A DNA stretch of 64,000 nucleotides from Phycisphaeraceae bacterium (GCA_019636755.1 JAHBWZ010000006.1:248001-312000), one strand, 5' to 3'. Counted from the first letter of the stretch, positions 35,273 through 43,517 are shown. Numbers and translations are program-made. The notes: generated from the sequence alone by a model not told the origin.

Positions 35273-36117
35273 GGCGTGACGTCGACGCCGCGCCGGCGGA
35301 TCCGCGGCGCGACCGCATTGCCGACCTGCTCTGTGACCGGGCCGCGTTCGGCCTCGACCTGGACGAGGCGCTGGAACTGGCGTCGCTCCGGGACGGCTCT
35401 CCGGCGGATCGGTTCCAGGATCCGGACTGTTTCGACCGTCTCGTCGCGGACCTCACGCTCTCGTTCGTCCGCCCCGCGGCGCTTCCGCCGATGCCGGATC
35501 ATCTGCGACGTCGACTGGAAGACGCGGCGCTGGCGGTCGCCGCCCGCGTCGCCGGCGGCGCTCGCGGGGCGGCCGGCCACGAGCATGCGAAGCCACGGGG
35601 GCGGATCGGGCCGTGGATGCCGGCCGCGGCGGCGGTCCTCCTCATCGCGGTGCTCCTGGCCGGCACGCGTTCCTGGCGTCACGGCGCGACGCCGGACGCA
35701 GACGGTGGCCCCGATGCGCTGCGTGCGCGACTCGAGCGGGCCCCGGATCTCCTGCGCCTGGCACTCGCGCCGGAGGGCGGCGCGCTGGCGGGCGAGATCC
35801 TCTGGAGCACGTCGCTCCAGTGCGGCATGATGCGCGTCGCCGGGCTTCCCGCGAATGACGCGGCCGAACTGCAGTACCAGCTCTGGATCTTCGACAGCGA
35901 GCGACTGGCGCGCGGTGAGCAGTGCAACGCCGTGGACGGCGGGGTCTTCGACGCCACCGGATCAGAGCTGCTTGTCCCGATCGATCCCGCGGTGCGCGTC
36001 TATGCGCCATCGCTCTTCGCGGTGACCACCGAGCCGCCGGGCGGCGTCGTACGACACGATCCCGCGCTGGACCCTGCGCGATTCCGGATCATCGCGACGG
36101 CGGCGCCATCGGGTTGA
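35269..36117 (+). CDS. Anti-sigma factor, RskA-like, membrane anchored
   Basis: 282 residues from the ATG at 35269, overlapping the sigma gene as ATGA. The N-terminal cytoplasmic part (about 1-115) is helical. One membrane helix lies at about 117-134 (MPAAAAVLLIAVLLAGT). The outer domain has the RskA C-terminal pattern: LQCGMMRVAGLPANDAAE, YQLWIFDSERLARGEQ, DPAVRVYAPSLFAVTTEPPGG. RskA proteins bind their sigma factor and release it after regulated proteolysis. No Zn-binding HxxxCxxC motif is seen. Its 3' end overlaps the convergent gene by 29 bases. Confidence 0.85.
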   Translation: MRRDVDAAPADPRRDRIADLLCDRAAFGLDLDEALELASLRDGSPADRFQDPDCFDRLVADLTLSFVRPAALPPMPDHLRRRLEDAALAVAARVAGGARGAAGHEHAKPRGRIGPWMPAAAAVLLIAVLLAGTRSWRHGATPDADGGPDALRARLERAPDLLRLALAPEGGALAGEILWSTSLQCGMMRVAGLPANDAAELQYQLWIFDSERLARGEQCNAVDGGVFDATGSELLVPIDPAVRVYAPSLFAVTTEPPGGVVRHDPALDPARFRIIATAAPSG

Positions 36118-36766
36118 CCGCCCGCGCCGCGTCCACCAGGCGATCGAACAGGGACTGTCCCAGGTCCGTTGCTGAGGTCCGTTCCGGGTGCCACTGCACG
36201 CCGACCCCGAAGGCGCGGCACGGATCGGACACCGCCTCGATCACCCCATCCGACGCCCGGGCCACGACACGCAGGCGGCCGGGGTCCGAGACGGCCTGGC
36301 GGTGATGGCTGGTGACGAGGCCCGCGCCCAGCGGTCCCTCCACGCGATGCAGCCGATCGCCCCAGTGGTCCGCCGCGGTGGAGAGCGTGTCGGGCAGATG
36401 CTGGTCGAGTGCACCGCCGGCATGCAGCGCGAGCAACTGCATGCCGAGGCAGATCCCGAGCAGCGGCAGATCCGGGCGCGCCTCGAGGGCGGCGAGCAGC
36501 GCCAGTTCGAATCGCTGCCGACGCGGATCCATCCGCCGCGCCTTCGGGTGCGTGTCCACACCCCACGCAGACATGTCCGGATCGTCGCCACCGGTCAGCA
36601 CCACGCCGTCGAGCCTCGCGATCGCGCCATCGACCGGCCCGTCGAACGGCGCCAGCACGATCGGTGTGCCTCCGGCGCGGACCACCGCATCAACGTATGT
36701 CGATCGGAGCGCGATGCGTTCGCCCTCGACGTCGCCGGTGATTCCGATCAGTGGAGCGTCGTGCAC
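36089..36766 (-). CDS. Class I glutamine amidotransferase, PuuD/peptidase C26 type
   Basis: 225 residues if it begins at the GTG at 36766, just before the fold start (APLIGITGDVEGERI). The frame stays open to an ATG at 36865, but the added 33 residues are basic and unlike the family. The gamma-glutamyl hydrolase motifs are present: GVVLTGGDDPDMSAWG, LPLLGICLGMQLLALHAGG with the nucleophile Cys, and GVGVQWHPERT with the catalytic His. The family cleaves gamma-glutamyl amides such as gamma-glutamyl-GABA. The substrate is not determined and there is no putrescine pathway neighbour. Confidence 0.85.
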   Translation of the reverse strand: MHDAPLIGITGDVEGERIALRSTYVDAVVRAGGTPIVLAPFDGPVDGAIARLDGVVLTGGDDPDMSAWGVDTHPKARRMDPRRQRFELALLAALEARPDLPLLGICLGMQLLALHAGGALDQHLPDTLSTAADHWGDRLHRVEGPLGAGLVTSHHRQAVSDPGRLRVVARASDGVIEAVSDPCRAFGVGVQWHPERTSATDLGQSLFDRLVDAARAVNPMAPPSR

Positions 36767-37135
36767 CCCGCCATCTTCACCCGGCGGACGCGACCCTCGC
36801 AAGAAGGCCGCCCGCCAAAACGACCAACGGCTCGCTGTCCTGGCCGTGGGGGCTTGCCGGGACATCGAGGCCGAGGGTCGGTTCGGGAGAAGGAAGATTC
36901 AGAACTTCCGGTGACGTATTCGGTCCAGGGGCCGGCACGGTTGCGGAAGGATCGTGACATTTTTCACGCATCGATCCGGGCCCGCCCGCCCCGGTCGCCG
37001 ACGGTCCGGAAACCTCGTCCGGACCGCTTGTGACCGAATCGTCCCGGCGGTATCCTGCCCGGTTCGTCGCCCCCGCCGAGGGGGCTGCCGCGCCGCGGCA
37101 TCCACGACCCGACCGACGCATGGAGTCCGATTCAG
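36767..37135. other. Divergent region between the amidotransferase gene and rpsR
   Basis: 369 bases without a supported gene. It holds the rpsR promoter (37028-37056) and a leader with the small hairpin GCCCCC-GCCGA-GGGGGC whose loop includes CCG. A T5 run lies at about 36960. No clear promoter for the amidotransferase gene was found by eye. Confidence 0.5.
37028..37056 (+). promoter_or_regulatory. Putative sigma-70-type promoter of rpsR
   Basis: TTGTGA at 37028-37033 and TATCCT at 37051-37056 are separated by exactly 17 bases, close to the sigma-70 consensus in an otherwise very GC-rich stretch. Transcription would start near 37063, leaving a leader of about 70 bases before rpsR. The call is by eye; no start site is known. 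Confidence 0.5.
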
Positions 37136-37387
37136 ATGAGCAGAGGCGCTCCCAGTTACTCCGGCCGCCCGGAAACCCCGCGCAACCACATCCGCAAGGA
37201 TTCCCGAGGCCGCGCCTGCGTGGACTTCAAGTCGGTGGATGAACTCCGCCGCTGCATGACGCCGAACGGCAAGATCTACTCCAGGAAGCGCCTCGGCGTC
37301 TCGGCGCAGGAGCAGCGGCTGATCGCGCAGGCGATCAAGCGGGCCCGGTACATGGCCCTGCTGCCGTACACCAGCGCCACCGTCTGA
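37136..37387 (+). CDS. rpsR: Small ribosomal subunit protein bS18
   Basis: 83 residues, ATG at 37136. The bS18 core is plain in the C-terminal half: KIYSRKRLGVSAQEQRLIAQ followed by AIKRARYMALLPYT. The latter is the strongly conserved end that packs with bS6 on the 30S platform. Length fits the family (about 70-90). An upstream in-frame ATG at 37121 is not preferred because it adds residues outside the family. In many bacteria rpsR lies with rpsF and rplI; here it stands alone with its own promoter. It is convergent with efp, 211 bases away, and a GACCGG/CCGGTC inverted repeat just after its stop may be a weak terminator. Confidence 0.93.
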   Translation: MSRGAPSYSGRPETPRNHIRKDSRGRACVDFKSVDELRRCMTPNGKIYSRKRLGVSAQEQRLIAQAIKRARYMALLPYTSATV

Positions 37388-37598
37388 GACCGGTAGACGG
37401 TCGTCCGGTCCCGCGCGCTGTTTCCCGTTCATCATGACTTCGCCCGCGGCGCGTGCGGACGCTGGCGTGCGCGCCTCCCGGGCAGGAAACGCTTCAGGCC
37501 GGTATCGGATCCGGCGACCGCGCCCGACCAGACCGCGCCCGAGCACGATGGCCGGCGGTGCCTCGCCATGCCTGCACGCAGGTTCGTGACCAGAGGGC

Positions 37599-38153
37599 TC
37601 AGACGCGCGCGTTGTACGAGCCGTCCGCCGTGCTGATGCGGATCACGTCCCCCGGAGAGATGAACGGCGGGACGCGCGTCTTCAGTCCGGTCTCGAGCGT
37701 CGCTTCCTTGAGCTGATTCGTCGCGGTCGCGCCCTTGATGCCCGGCGGTGTATCCGCCACCTGGAGTTCGACCGTCGGCGGAAGCTCGATCGAAACCGGG
37801 ACGCCATCGGCGACGAGGACCGTGATCTGCTGGTTCGGCTTGACGTACCCCATCAGGTCACCGACGAGCGCTTCATCCAGCGTCTCCTGCTCGAAGGTCT
37901 CCGTGTCCATGAACACGAACCCTGTACCGTCTCGATAGAGGTACTCCATCTGGCGGCGGTCGAGGCTGACCTGCTCCACGTCTTCGCCGGATCGCAGCCG
38001 CTTCTCGATGGTCGAGCCCGTCCGGATGCTCCGGATCTTGATCTGCACGAACGCGCGGAGGTTCCCGGGCGTGACATGGGTGTACTGGGTGATGACCTGG
38101 AGGTCACCATCCAGCCGGATGCACATGCCGGGTCGAAGGTCGGTCGATTTCAT
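37599..38153 (-). CDS. efp: Elongation factor P
   Basis: 184 residues from the ATG at 38153. A longer frame running back through tRNA-Ala is rejected. The three beta-barrel domains are recognised: the KOW-like first domain STDLRPGMCIRLDG, the OB domains with MEYLYRDGTGFVFMDTETFEQ, VELQVADTPPGIKGAT and the C-terminal end LKTRVPPFISPGDVIRISTADGSY (quoted in part: VPPFISPGDVIRIST). EF-P rescues ribosomes stalled at polyproline. The tip that carries the modified lysine in E. coli (PGKGQAF) reads PGNLRAF here, with Asn 31 in the lysine position. It lies 68 bases downstream of tRNA-Ala and could share its transcript. Confidence 0.92.
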   Translation of the reverse strand: MKSTDLRPGMCIRLDGDLQVITQYTHVTPGNLRAFVQIKIRSIRTGSTIEKRLRSGEDVEQVSLDRRQMEYLYRDGTGFVFMDTETFEQETLDEALVGDLMGYVKPNQQITVLVADGVPVSIELPPTVELQVADTPPGIKGATATNQLKEATLETGLKTRVPPFISPGDVIRISTADGSYNARV

Positions 38154-38221
38154 GGTCGGGTCGCAGCGGGCCGGTCGCCCGGGCGGTGTCCGGAGTCCCG
38201 GCGGATGTCCTGAAGGGGGAA

Positions 38222-38294
<73 letters not shown>

Positions 38295-38318
38295 GCGTGG
38301 GGTACCCCCGGAAACAGA

Positions 38319-38357
38319 CCGCTCGCGCCAGGCTGGCGGGCCGCCTGGCGCGAGCGG
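38319..38357 (-). terminator. Intrinsic terminator after the PEP-CTERM-like gene
   Basis: A perfect 15-base-pair stem is formed by 38319-38333 and 38343-38357 with a nine-base loop. On the minus strand the stem is followed by TCTGTTTCC, a short T-rich tail. It lies 28 bases after the stop of the gene at 38385, so it should end the HTH-TPR/PEP-CTERM operon before tRNA-Ala. Confidence 0.75.
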
Positions 38358-38384
38358 GGAAGGATACCCGGTTTCGCGGGGGTA

Positions 38385-38888
38385 TCAAGCGCGCCGCCGT
38401 CGGCCGCCGCGGAACAGCAGTGCCAACGCGAGCATGCCGATCGCCGGCGGTCCGGGAACCGCGCGGACCGTGATGTGCGGTCCATCCACGACCGGCGCGC
38501 CCGCCGCCAGGCTCGACAGGAGATCGAGACTCCCGGCGCCGATCGGAACGGTGGAGGTCAGCGGCGGCGCGGGCTCGGGGGCCAGGAGCGCCTCGACCGG
38601 CACCGGAATCCCGGGGCGCGGCCTCGGCGACGGGATCGGTCGGGATCCCGGGGCGCGGCGCTCCTGCGGCCGGTCCACCGTCCGGTCCTGGTTCGTGTGA
38701 TCCTTGCTCCCGTCGACCGCGTCCTGATTGGTGTGGAACGACGGACCCCCGTCGCTCTCCCGCGGCGGCGCTGCCGCCGTCACCGGGGAGACGGCACAGG
38801 AGAGTCCGATGAGCATCGCGGGAAGCACGCCGCGGCGAAGGAGACTGTTGATTCGTGCCATGGAGTTCATCTCGTCCCTGCCCTTCAT
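38385..38888 (-). CDS. PEP-CTERM-like exported protein (VPGP motif)
   Basis: 167 residues from the ATG at 38888, overlapping the regulator's stop as ATGA. Downstream ATGs at 38870 and 38861 are possible. A Sec signal peptide (LLRRGVLPAMLIGLSCAVSPVTAAA) (core VLPAMLIGLSCAVSP) leads to a low-complexity Pro/Arg-rich stretch with HTNQD repeated twice. The C-terminus is a textbook sorting-signal layout: VPGPPAIG, a short hydrophobic helix (MLALALLF) and RRRR, with Gly replacing the Glu of PEP. It is a likely substrate for an exosortase, possibly the variant encoded at 13426-14379. Function otherwise unknown. It ends before a strong hairpin terminator. Confidence 0.75.
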   Translation of the reverse strand: MKGRDEMNSMARINSLLRRGVLPAMLIGLSCAVSPVTAAAPPRESDGGPSFHTNQDAVDGSKDHTNQDRTVDRPQERRAPGSRPIPSPRPRPGIPVPVEALLAPEPAPPLTSTVPIGAGSLDLLSSLAAGAPVVDGPHITVRAVPGPPAIGMLALALLFRGGRRRRA

Positions 38889-40153
38889 GCTTCATCCACG
38901 ATCCGGGCGGACCGCAGGATCCGCCACCCGACATCACGGAACGTGGGAAAGCGCGCCATCGTGCCGGCGATGATCCGGACATCATCGCGATCGATCACGC
39001 GCGGCATGTCGATCCCGATGGCACCGATCGCACGCTCCCACCGCGTGTGATCCATCGTGAAGACGCGCTCGCGGATCGACCAGTTGTCGAGGTACTCTGC
39101 GATCTCGTCCGCCTTGGTTGTGAACACCGCCATCGCCCGCTGAACGTCGGCTTCCTGGTCGAACCCGCGCAGCGCGACGTTGCACCCGAAGATGCACCAC
39201 CAGCCGTACGACTCGACCCAGTCGCCATCGCACGCGGCCAGGTCGCCGTCCACGGCGTCGAGGCCCGCGAGAAGCAGGTCCACGACGTCCCGCGCACTCC
39301 GCCGCCCCGTACACGCCGAGACCTCCAGCAGGGCGCCCTCGCACGTGTTGGCGATGCCGGCGTACGAGCCTTCTCCGGTCTCTTCGCCGATGGCCCGGTA
39401 GAGATCCCGCGCCGCAGCCAGGTGACGCTCCGCGAGGCGGGCCGACCGCCCATCGGATGCGGCTTCGCCGAGGGCGCGCCGCGACGCGTTGCCCGCGACG
39501 TAGTGTGCGAACGCCAGGGTCCGCCGGTCGCGCAGCCCCTGCGGCGGTTCCTCTGCGTACCCGTCCAGCAGTTCGAGCGCGATGCCGCGCGCCTCGTCCA
39601 GCATCCAGAGTGCGTAGTACGCGTTCGCGAGATTCGATCGCAGCATCCGGCGGATATCCGCGGGCAGATCGCGCTCGCGAAGTCCGTTCCGGACCGCCGT
39701 CAGCGCGTCGCGAAACCGACCGAGTCGATCCCAGCCGCCCGCCTCGCGATTCCACGAGCGTGCCCGCTCCAGCGAGGATGTTGCCCGCGCCCGCGCCAGG
39801 CGCGCGAGACGGATCATCTCCCGGGAGTCGCCGCGCTGGTGTGCCTCTCGACACGCCGCATCCAGTGCGTCGAAGGTGGCACCGGACGTCGGTCCCCCCT
39901 CCTCGATCGCCTCCCGGGGCTCGTCCTCGCAGAGCGTGGAGACGAGATCGGAGACCTCCCAGTCCAGCGTGCCCGCGAGGTCCGCCACCAGGTCGAGTTT
40001 CGGGATTCCGCTTCCGGGAATCAGTTTCGTCGCGTCCCGCCCGAGCGACTGGGCCAGTTCTCTCCGCGACCAGCCGCGGTAGGTGCGCGCCAGTTCGACG
40101 ATCTCGGCGAGTCGTGTCCGCCGCCGGGTCGATTCAGAGTCGGACGCATCCAT
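38885..40153 (-). CDS. HTH-domain regulator with TPR-like helical repeats
   Basis: 422 residues from the ATG at 40153, chosen because GGAGGAAG lies ten bases upstream; an ATG at 40195 lacks this. Residues about 10-75 form a Xre/cro-type helix-turn-helix: RLAEIVELARTYRGWSRREL followed by AQSLGRDATKLIPGSGIPKL. The rest (about 90-400) is helical with TPR-like pairs: ALTAVRNGLRERDLPADIRR, SNLANAYYALWMLDEARGIA, GNASRRALGEAASDG and others. This is the layout of peptide- or stress-sensing regulators, though the signal here is unknown. It is translationally coupled to the PEP-CTERM-like gene. Confidence 0.78.
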   Translation of the reverse strand: MDASDSESTRRRTRLAEIVELARTYRGWSRRELAQSLGRDATKLIPGSGIPKLDLVADLAGTLDWEVSDLVSTLCEDEPREAIEEGGPTSGATFDALDAACREAHQRGDSREMIRLARLARARATSSLERARSWNREAGGWDRLGRFRDALTAVRNGLRERDLPADIRRMLRSNLANAYYALWMLDEARGIALELLDGYAEEPPQGLRDRRTLAFAHYVAGNASRRALGEAASDGRSARLAERHLAAARDLYRAIGEETGEGSYAGIANTCEGALLEVSACTGRRSARDVVDLLLAGLDAVDGDLAACDGDWVESYGWWCIFGCNVALRGFDQEADVQRAMAVFTTKADEIAEYLDNWSIRERVFTMDHTRWERAIGAIGIDMPRVIDRDDVRIIAGTMARFPTFRDVGWRILRSARIVDEA

Positions 40154-40664
40154 GACTTCCTCCAGCGTGGAGCCATCCCGGGCAGGGATGGCCATGGGGA
40201 GCCCACCCGTGGCGTGCCCCTCGGGCGCCTCCGGCCGTGACGGTCGCGCTCACCACTCGCGGCCGTGCCGGAGGCTGCCACCGTGCAGGTATACGCCAAT
40301 CCGCACCGCGCGGCGCCGGTGATGCCTTTTTTCTTCACCCGCGCCGAAGGGCGTCACCTGGGAAATCCACCATGCTTCCCCGGGATGCTCCGGCGTCGCA
40401 GGTACAACGCGACGCGGGCAGCCCCCCGCCGACACCGGCGACCCTGCCCGCACGCACTGCTCCCACGGGGAGAAGGTCCCGGCCGGACGAGAGCCATGTT
40501 CCTCACCACGCCTCCTCTTCCTTCACTCTTCTGCTTCCTCCTCCTTCCCTTCTGACGGGGCCAGACGGCCGGCCTTCCTCCTCCGCCCCTTCCCGGCTCC
40601 GGCCGGGAGGGGGCCTTTCATGCGCGCAGGCCGCGCCGGCGTCCACCCCGGACGACCGGACGGG
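40154..40664. other. Long intergenic region with T-run hairpin and polypyrimidine tract
   Basis: 511 bases between the HTH-TPR gene start and the S9 peptidase stop. At 40304-40321 a CACCG/CGGTG hairpin is followed on the plus strand by CC and a run of six T (40327-40332), like an intrinsic terminator, although no plus-strand gene ends here. At about 40505-40556 the plus strand is a nearly pure pyrimidine tract. At about 40580-40620 a 13-base-pair GC-rich hairpin (GCCCCTTCCCGGC against GCCGGGAGGGGGC) may terminate the S9 peptidase gene. Short open frames in the region show no domain. Confidence 0.5.
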
Positions 40665-43013
40665 TCACGGCCGACCGACAGACTCACCGCCATGCCGGTC
40701 GAAGAACTCGATGATCCGCAGCACCCGATCGAGTCGCTGCAGAGGATCGCCGCGCCGGGAGAGGTCATGATCGGCGCCTGGATAGCGCACGTACTCGACG
40801 GGGCGGTCGAGCACCTTCAGCGACCGGTAGAGCATCTCCGACTGTGACACGCCGGTGCGCAGGTCGCTGGAGCCGTGCATGATGAGCAGCGGCGTCCGCA
40901 TCCGCGTGACCTGCGAAAGGGGGCTCTCTCGACGGAGGATCGCGCGGACCGGCGGATCCCACGGCGGTCCACCGAACGCGCGCTCCACCAGTCGGAAGGC
41001 ATTCCCCTCGCCGAAGAACGTGTGCAGGTCATACACGCCGCGCTGTGCCACCGCGGCGCGGAACCGGTTGTCGCGTGCGATGATCGCAGCCGTCAGGAAT
41101 CCGCCGTAACTCCCGCCGGTCAGGTAGAGCCGCGCCGGATCGACGCGATAGCGCGCCATCGCCGCGTCGACGATCGCAAGCACGTCGCCAGCGGGGCCCT
41201 CCGCCCAATCCTGCCGGTTGAGTCGCTGGAACGCCGCGCCGTAGCCGGTCGAGCCGCGCGGATTGCAGAACACCACCGCGTACCCTCGCGCGCAGGCGCA
41301 CTGCCACTCATGCCACATCGTCGGCTCCGCCGGGCCCCACATCACCGCGGGTCCCCCGTGAATCTGCACGATCAGCGGTGGCGGTGCCGCGTTCACCGCC
41401 GTATCCGTGCCCGGCGGTCCCGTATCGGACGGTGGCATGTACCACCCCTCGACGTTCGTACCGTCCGGTCGACGGACCTCGAGGCGCTCCGGCTGCGAGA
41501 GCCGGCGCGACGGGATCCATGGATTCAGATCGACGGCGGGACGATCGCCTCGCGCATCGTTCACCCGGATGACCGCGGGATTCGCGGCCGTCGAGGCGGC
41601 GTAGACCGTCGTCCCGGCGCCCGCACCGATCGCGCCGATCTGCGCCGGCAGCCCGCCGATCGAGTCGACCAGGACCGCCGGCTCCAGCAGGCCGAACCCC
41701 ATCACCAGCAACGGGATCGCGCCGCGGCGCGCCATCGTGAAGACAAGGCTCGAACGGGCGGGGAGCCACTCGAACGCCCGGATCGACGCCGTCATCGTCG
41801 CATCCTCGGTGAGCCACACCGGCATGCCGAGGCCGCTCGCGCTGATCGTGGCGACGCCGAGCTGCGCCAGCCGGTAGGCGGGCTCGTCCACCGGGCTGCC
41901 GAGCAGCGCGACGACCAGTCCGTCGCGGCTCGGCTTCGGCTGCCTGAGGGTCCAGCCCGGGAGGCGCAGCGCCACCTCGTCCCGTCCGGTGGCAGGAACG
42001 AGTCGGCGGATGACCGTCTCCTGCTGTCGATCCGGATGTACGGCGTCATCGGCAGGCGCGATGTACAGGACTGCTGAGCCGTCCGGCAGGTAGACGGCGT
42101 CGCGGTGATCGCGCGCCGCCACGCTGACGCGCGATGATGTCGACGGCGATCCGTCAGCGTCAACAAGATGGAGCGTCCGCACGCGGACATCAGGACGGAG
42201 CGCACGCTCGTCCTGGAAGTCGAGCCGGTACATCACCACGGGATCGCCGCCCAGCGCGTTGCGCTCCAGCCAGGCGCGGGCCTCGGCGGGCGTGCCATCC
42301 GGATCGGCGGTTCCGCCGACCGCCCCCGCGCCCGCCTCGCCTGGACGCTCCGTCGGCCACGTCGTCGGCACCGGCAGGGCGTGCAGCGGCTCGTCCGACG
42401 ACAGCAGCAGACGCCGTCCATCCGGGGACCACGTCAGGGCCGCCACCCCATGGGGCAGTGCGCTGACGCGCCGCGCTTCACCACCGCCGTCGAGCGGCAG
42501 GATCCACACCTGGCGACCCTCGACCGCGGTGTCTCCCGGATCGCTCTCGCGGAGGAACGCCACCTGCCGGCCGTCCGGCGAGAGCCGCGCATGCGTGTCC
42601 CGCCGGTCTCCGAAGGTGAGCTGGACCCACCGTGGTTCCGATCGCCCGGGTTCGAGCAGGAAGAGATGCTGCTGATTCCCGGGCCCCCGCGCCCTGGAGT
42701 CACCGGGCGCGACGACGGCCGCCGCCGCGCTTCCGGCAGGTCCGCCACCCAGGCGGTCGGTCATCGAGCCATGGATGGAGCGCACGCTCGCGATCGCGCG
42801 CAGTCCGTCGATCGAGACATCGATCTCCGCAACGGTCCGGACCCTGAACAGGTCCGTAGCGCGGATCGCGGACGCCCCCGCCGGAGACGCGGCATCGTCC
42901 ACCGTGTGTCCGACCGCGCATCGCGCGCCGCCCGGCAGCAGGCTCGCGACCGGCAGAAGGCATGCACACCGAAGGAACGATCGAAGCCGGCGAGAGCGGG
43001 TGCGGACTGACAT
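40665..43013 (-). CDS. Secreted S9-family (prolyl oligopeptidase type) peptidase
   Basis: 782 residues from the ATG at 43013. The N-terminus is basic then hydrophobic (SFLRCACLLPVASLLPGG), a likely signal peptide. Residues about 50-480 form a seven-bladed beta-propeller-like part with WDxxP-type segments such as RHARLSPDGRQVAFLRESD-like THARLSPDGRQVAFL and ALTWSPDGRRLLLSSDEP. The alpha/beta-hydrolase domain follows, with IHGGPAVMWGP, the nucleophile elbow LTGGSYGGFLTAAI (Ser), LIMHGSSDLRTGVSQSE (Asp) and PGADHDLSRRG (His). It would cleave peptides or release N-terminal dipeptides outside the cytoplasm. It is downstream of trxA and folP. Confidence 0.92.
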   Translation of the reverse strand: MSVRTRSRRLRSFLRCACLLPVASLLPGGARCAVGHTVDDAASPAGASAIRATDLFRVRTVAEIDVSIDGLRAIASVRSIHGSMTDRLGGGPAGSAAAAVVAPGDSRARGPGNQQHLFLLEPGRSEPRWVQLTFGDRRDTHARLSPDGRQVAFLRESDPGDTAVEGRQVWILPLDGGGEARRVSALPHGVAALTWSPDGRRLLLSSDEPLHALPVPTTWPTERPGEAGAGAVGGTADPDGTPAEARAWLERNALGGDPVVMYRLDFQDERALRPDVRVRTLHLVDADGSPSTSSRVSVAARDHRDAVYLPDGSAVLYIAPADDAVHPDRQQETVIRRLVPATGRDEVALRLPGWTLRQPKPSRDGLVVALLGSPVDEPAYRLAQLGVATISASGLGMPVWLTEDATMTASIRAFEWLPARSSLVFTMARRGAIPLLVMGFGLLEPAVLVDSIGGLPAQIGAIGAGAGTTVYAASTAANPAVIRVNDARGDRPAVDLNPWIPSRRLSQPERLEVRRPDGTNVEGWYMPPSDTGPPGTDTAVNAAPPPLIVQIHGGPAVMWGPAEPTMWHEWQCACARGYAVVFCNPRGSTGYGAAFQRLNRQDWAEGPAGDVLAIVDAAMARYRVDPARLYLTGGSYGGFLTAAIIARDNRFRAAVAQRGVYDLHTFFGEGNAFRLVERAFGGPPWDPPVRAILRRESPLSQVTRMRTPLLIMHGSSDLRTGVSQSEMLYRSLKVLDRPVEYVRYPGADHDLSRRGDPLQRLDRVLRIIEFFDRHGGESVGRP

Positions 43014-43082
43014 GCCGGCGATGATACCGGTGCCGTCCGCGCGATCCGACCCGCGAACGGCGAGGATCGCCCGCGCCGTCCG

Positions 43083-43412
43083 TCAGATCAGCGCGTCGAT
43101 CGCCCGGGCAAGGCGTTCGCGCGGCTGGATGCCGACGAATCGCTCCTGGACCTTTCCGTCCTTGAAGATGATGACGGTTGGAATCGAGGTGATGCCGAGC
43201 CGGACCGCAGACTCCCGATTGGCGTCCGTATCCATCTTGCCGATGCTGGCGCGCCCGGCATACTCGGCGGCGATCTGGTCGATGACGGGGCTCAGCATCC
43301 GACACGGAGCGCACCACTCAGCCCAGAAGTCCACGAGGACCGGTGTCTTCGCACCAAGGACCTCGGTCTCGAAGTTCGCATCCGTGAAGGTCCTGACCGC
43401 GTCGCCTGCCAT
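43083..43412 (-). CDS. trxA: Thioredoxin
   Basis: 109 residues from the ATG at 43412; the longer upstream frame is arginine/proline-rich and rejected. Classic features are LVDFWAEWCAPCRMLSPVID with the WCxPC active site, KMDTDANRESAVRLGITSIPTV with the cis-proline, and IIFKDGKVQERFVGIQP. It is the size of E. coli thioredoxin 1 and should serve as a cytoplasmic disulfide reductant. It lies 105 bases after folP in the same direction. Confidence 0.96.
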   Translation of the reverse strand: MAGDAVRTFTDANFETEVLGAKTPVLVDFWAEWCAPCRMLSPVIDQIAAEYAGRASIGKMDTDANRESAVRLGITSIPTVIIFKDGKVQERFVGIQPRERLARAIDALI

Positions 43413-43517
43413 GATTCTGACTCCTGCCGTTGCCGTGTCCCGGCCCGTCACGCGCCGTCCGTCGCCGCGCGGGACCCGAGGGGCGGGATGATATCGGCGG
43501 CCCCCCACGCCGTCCTC

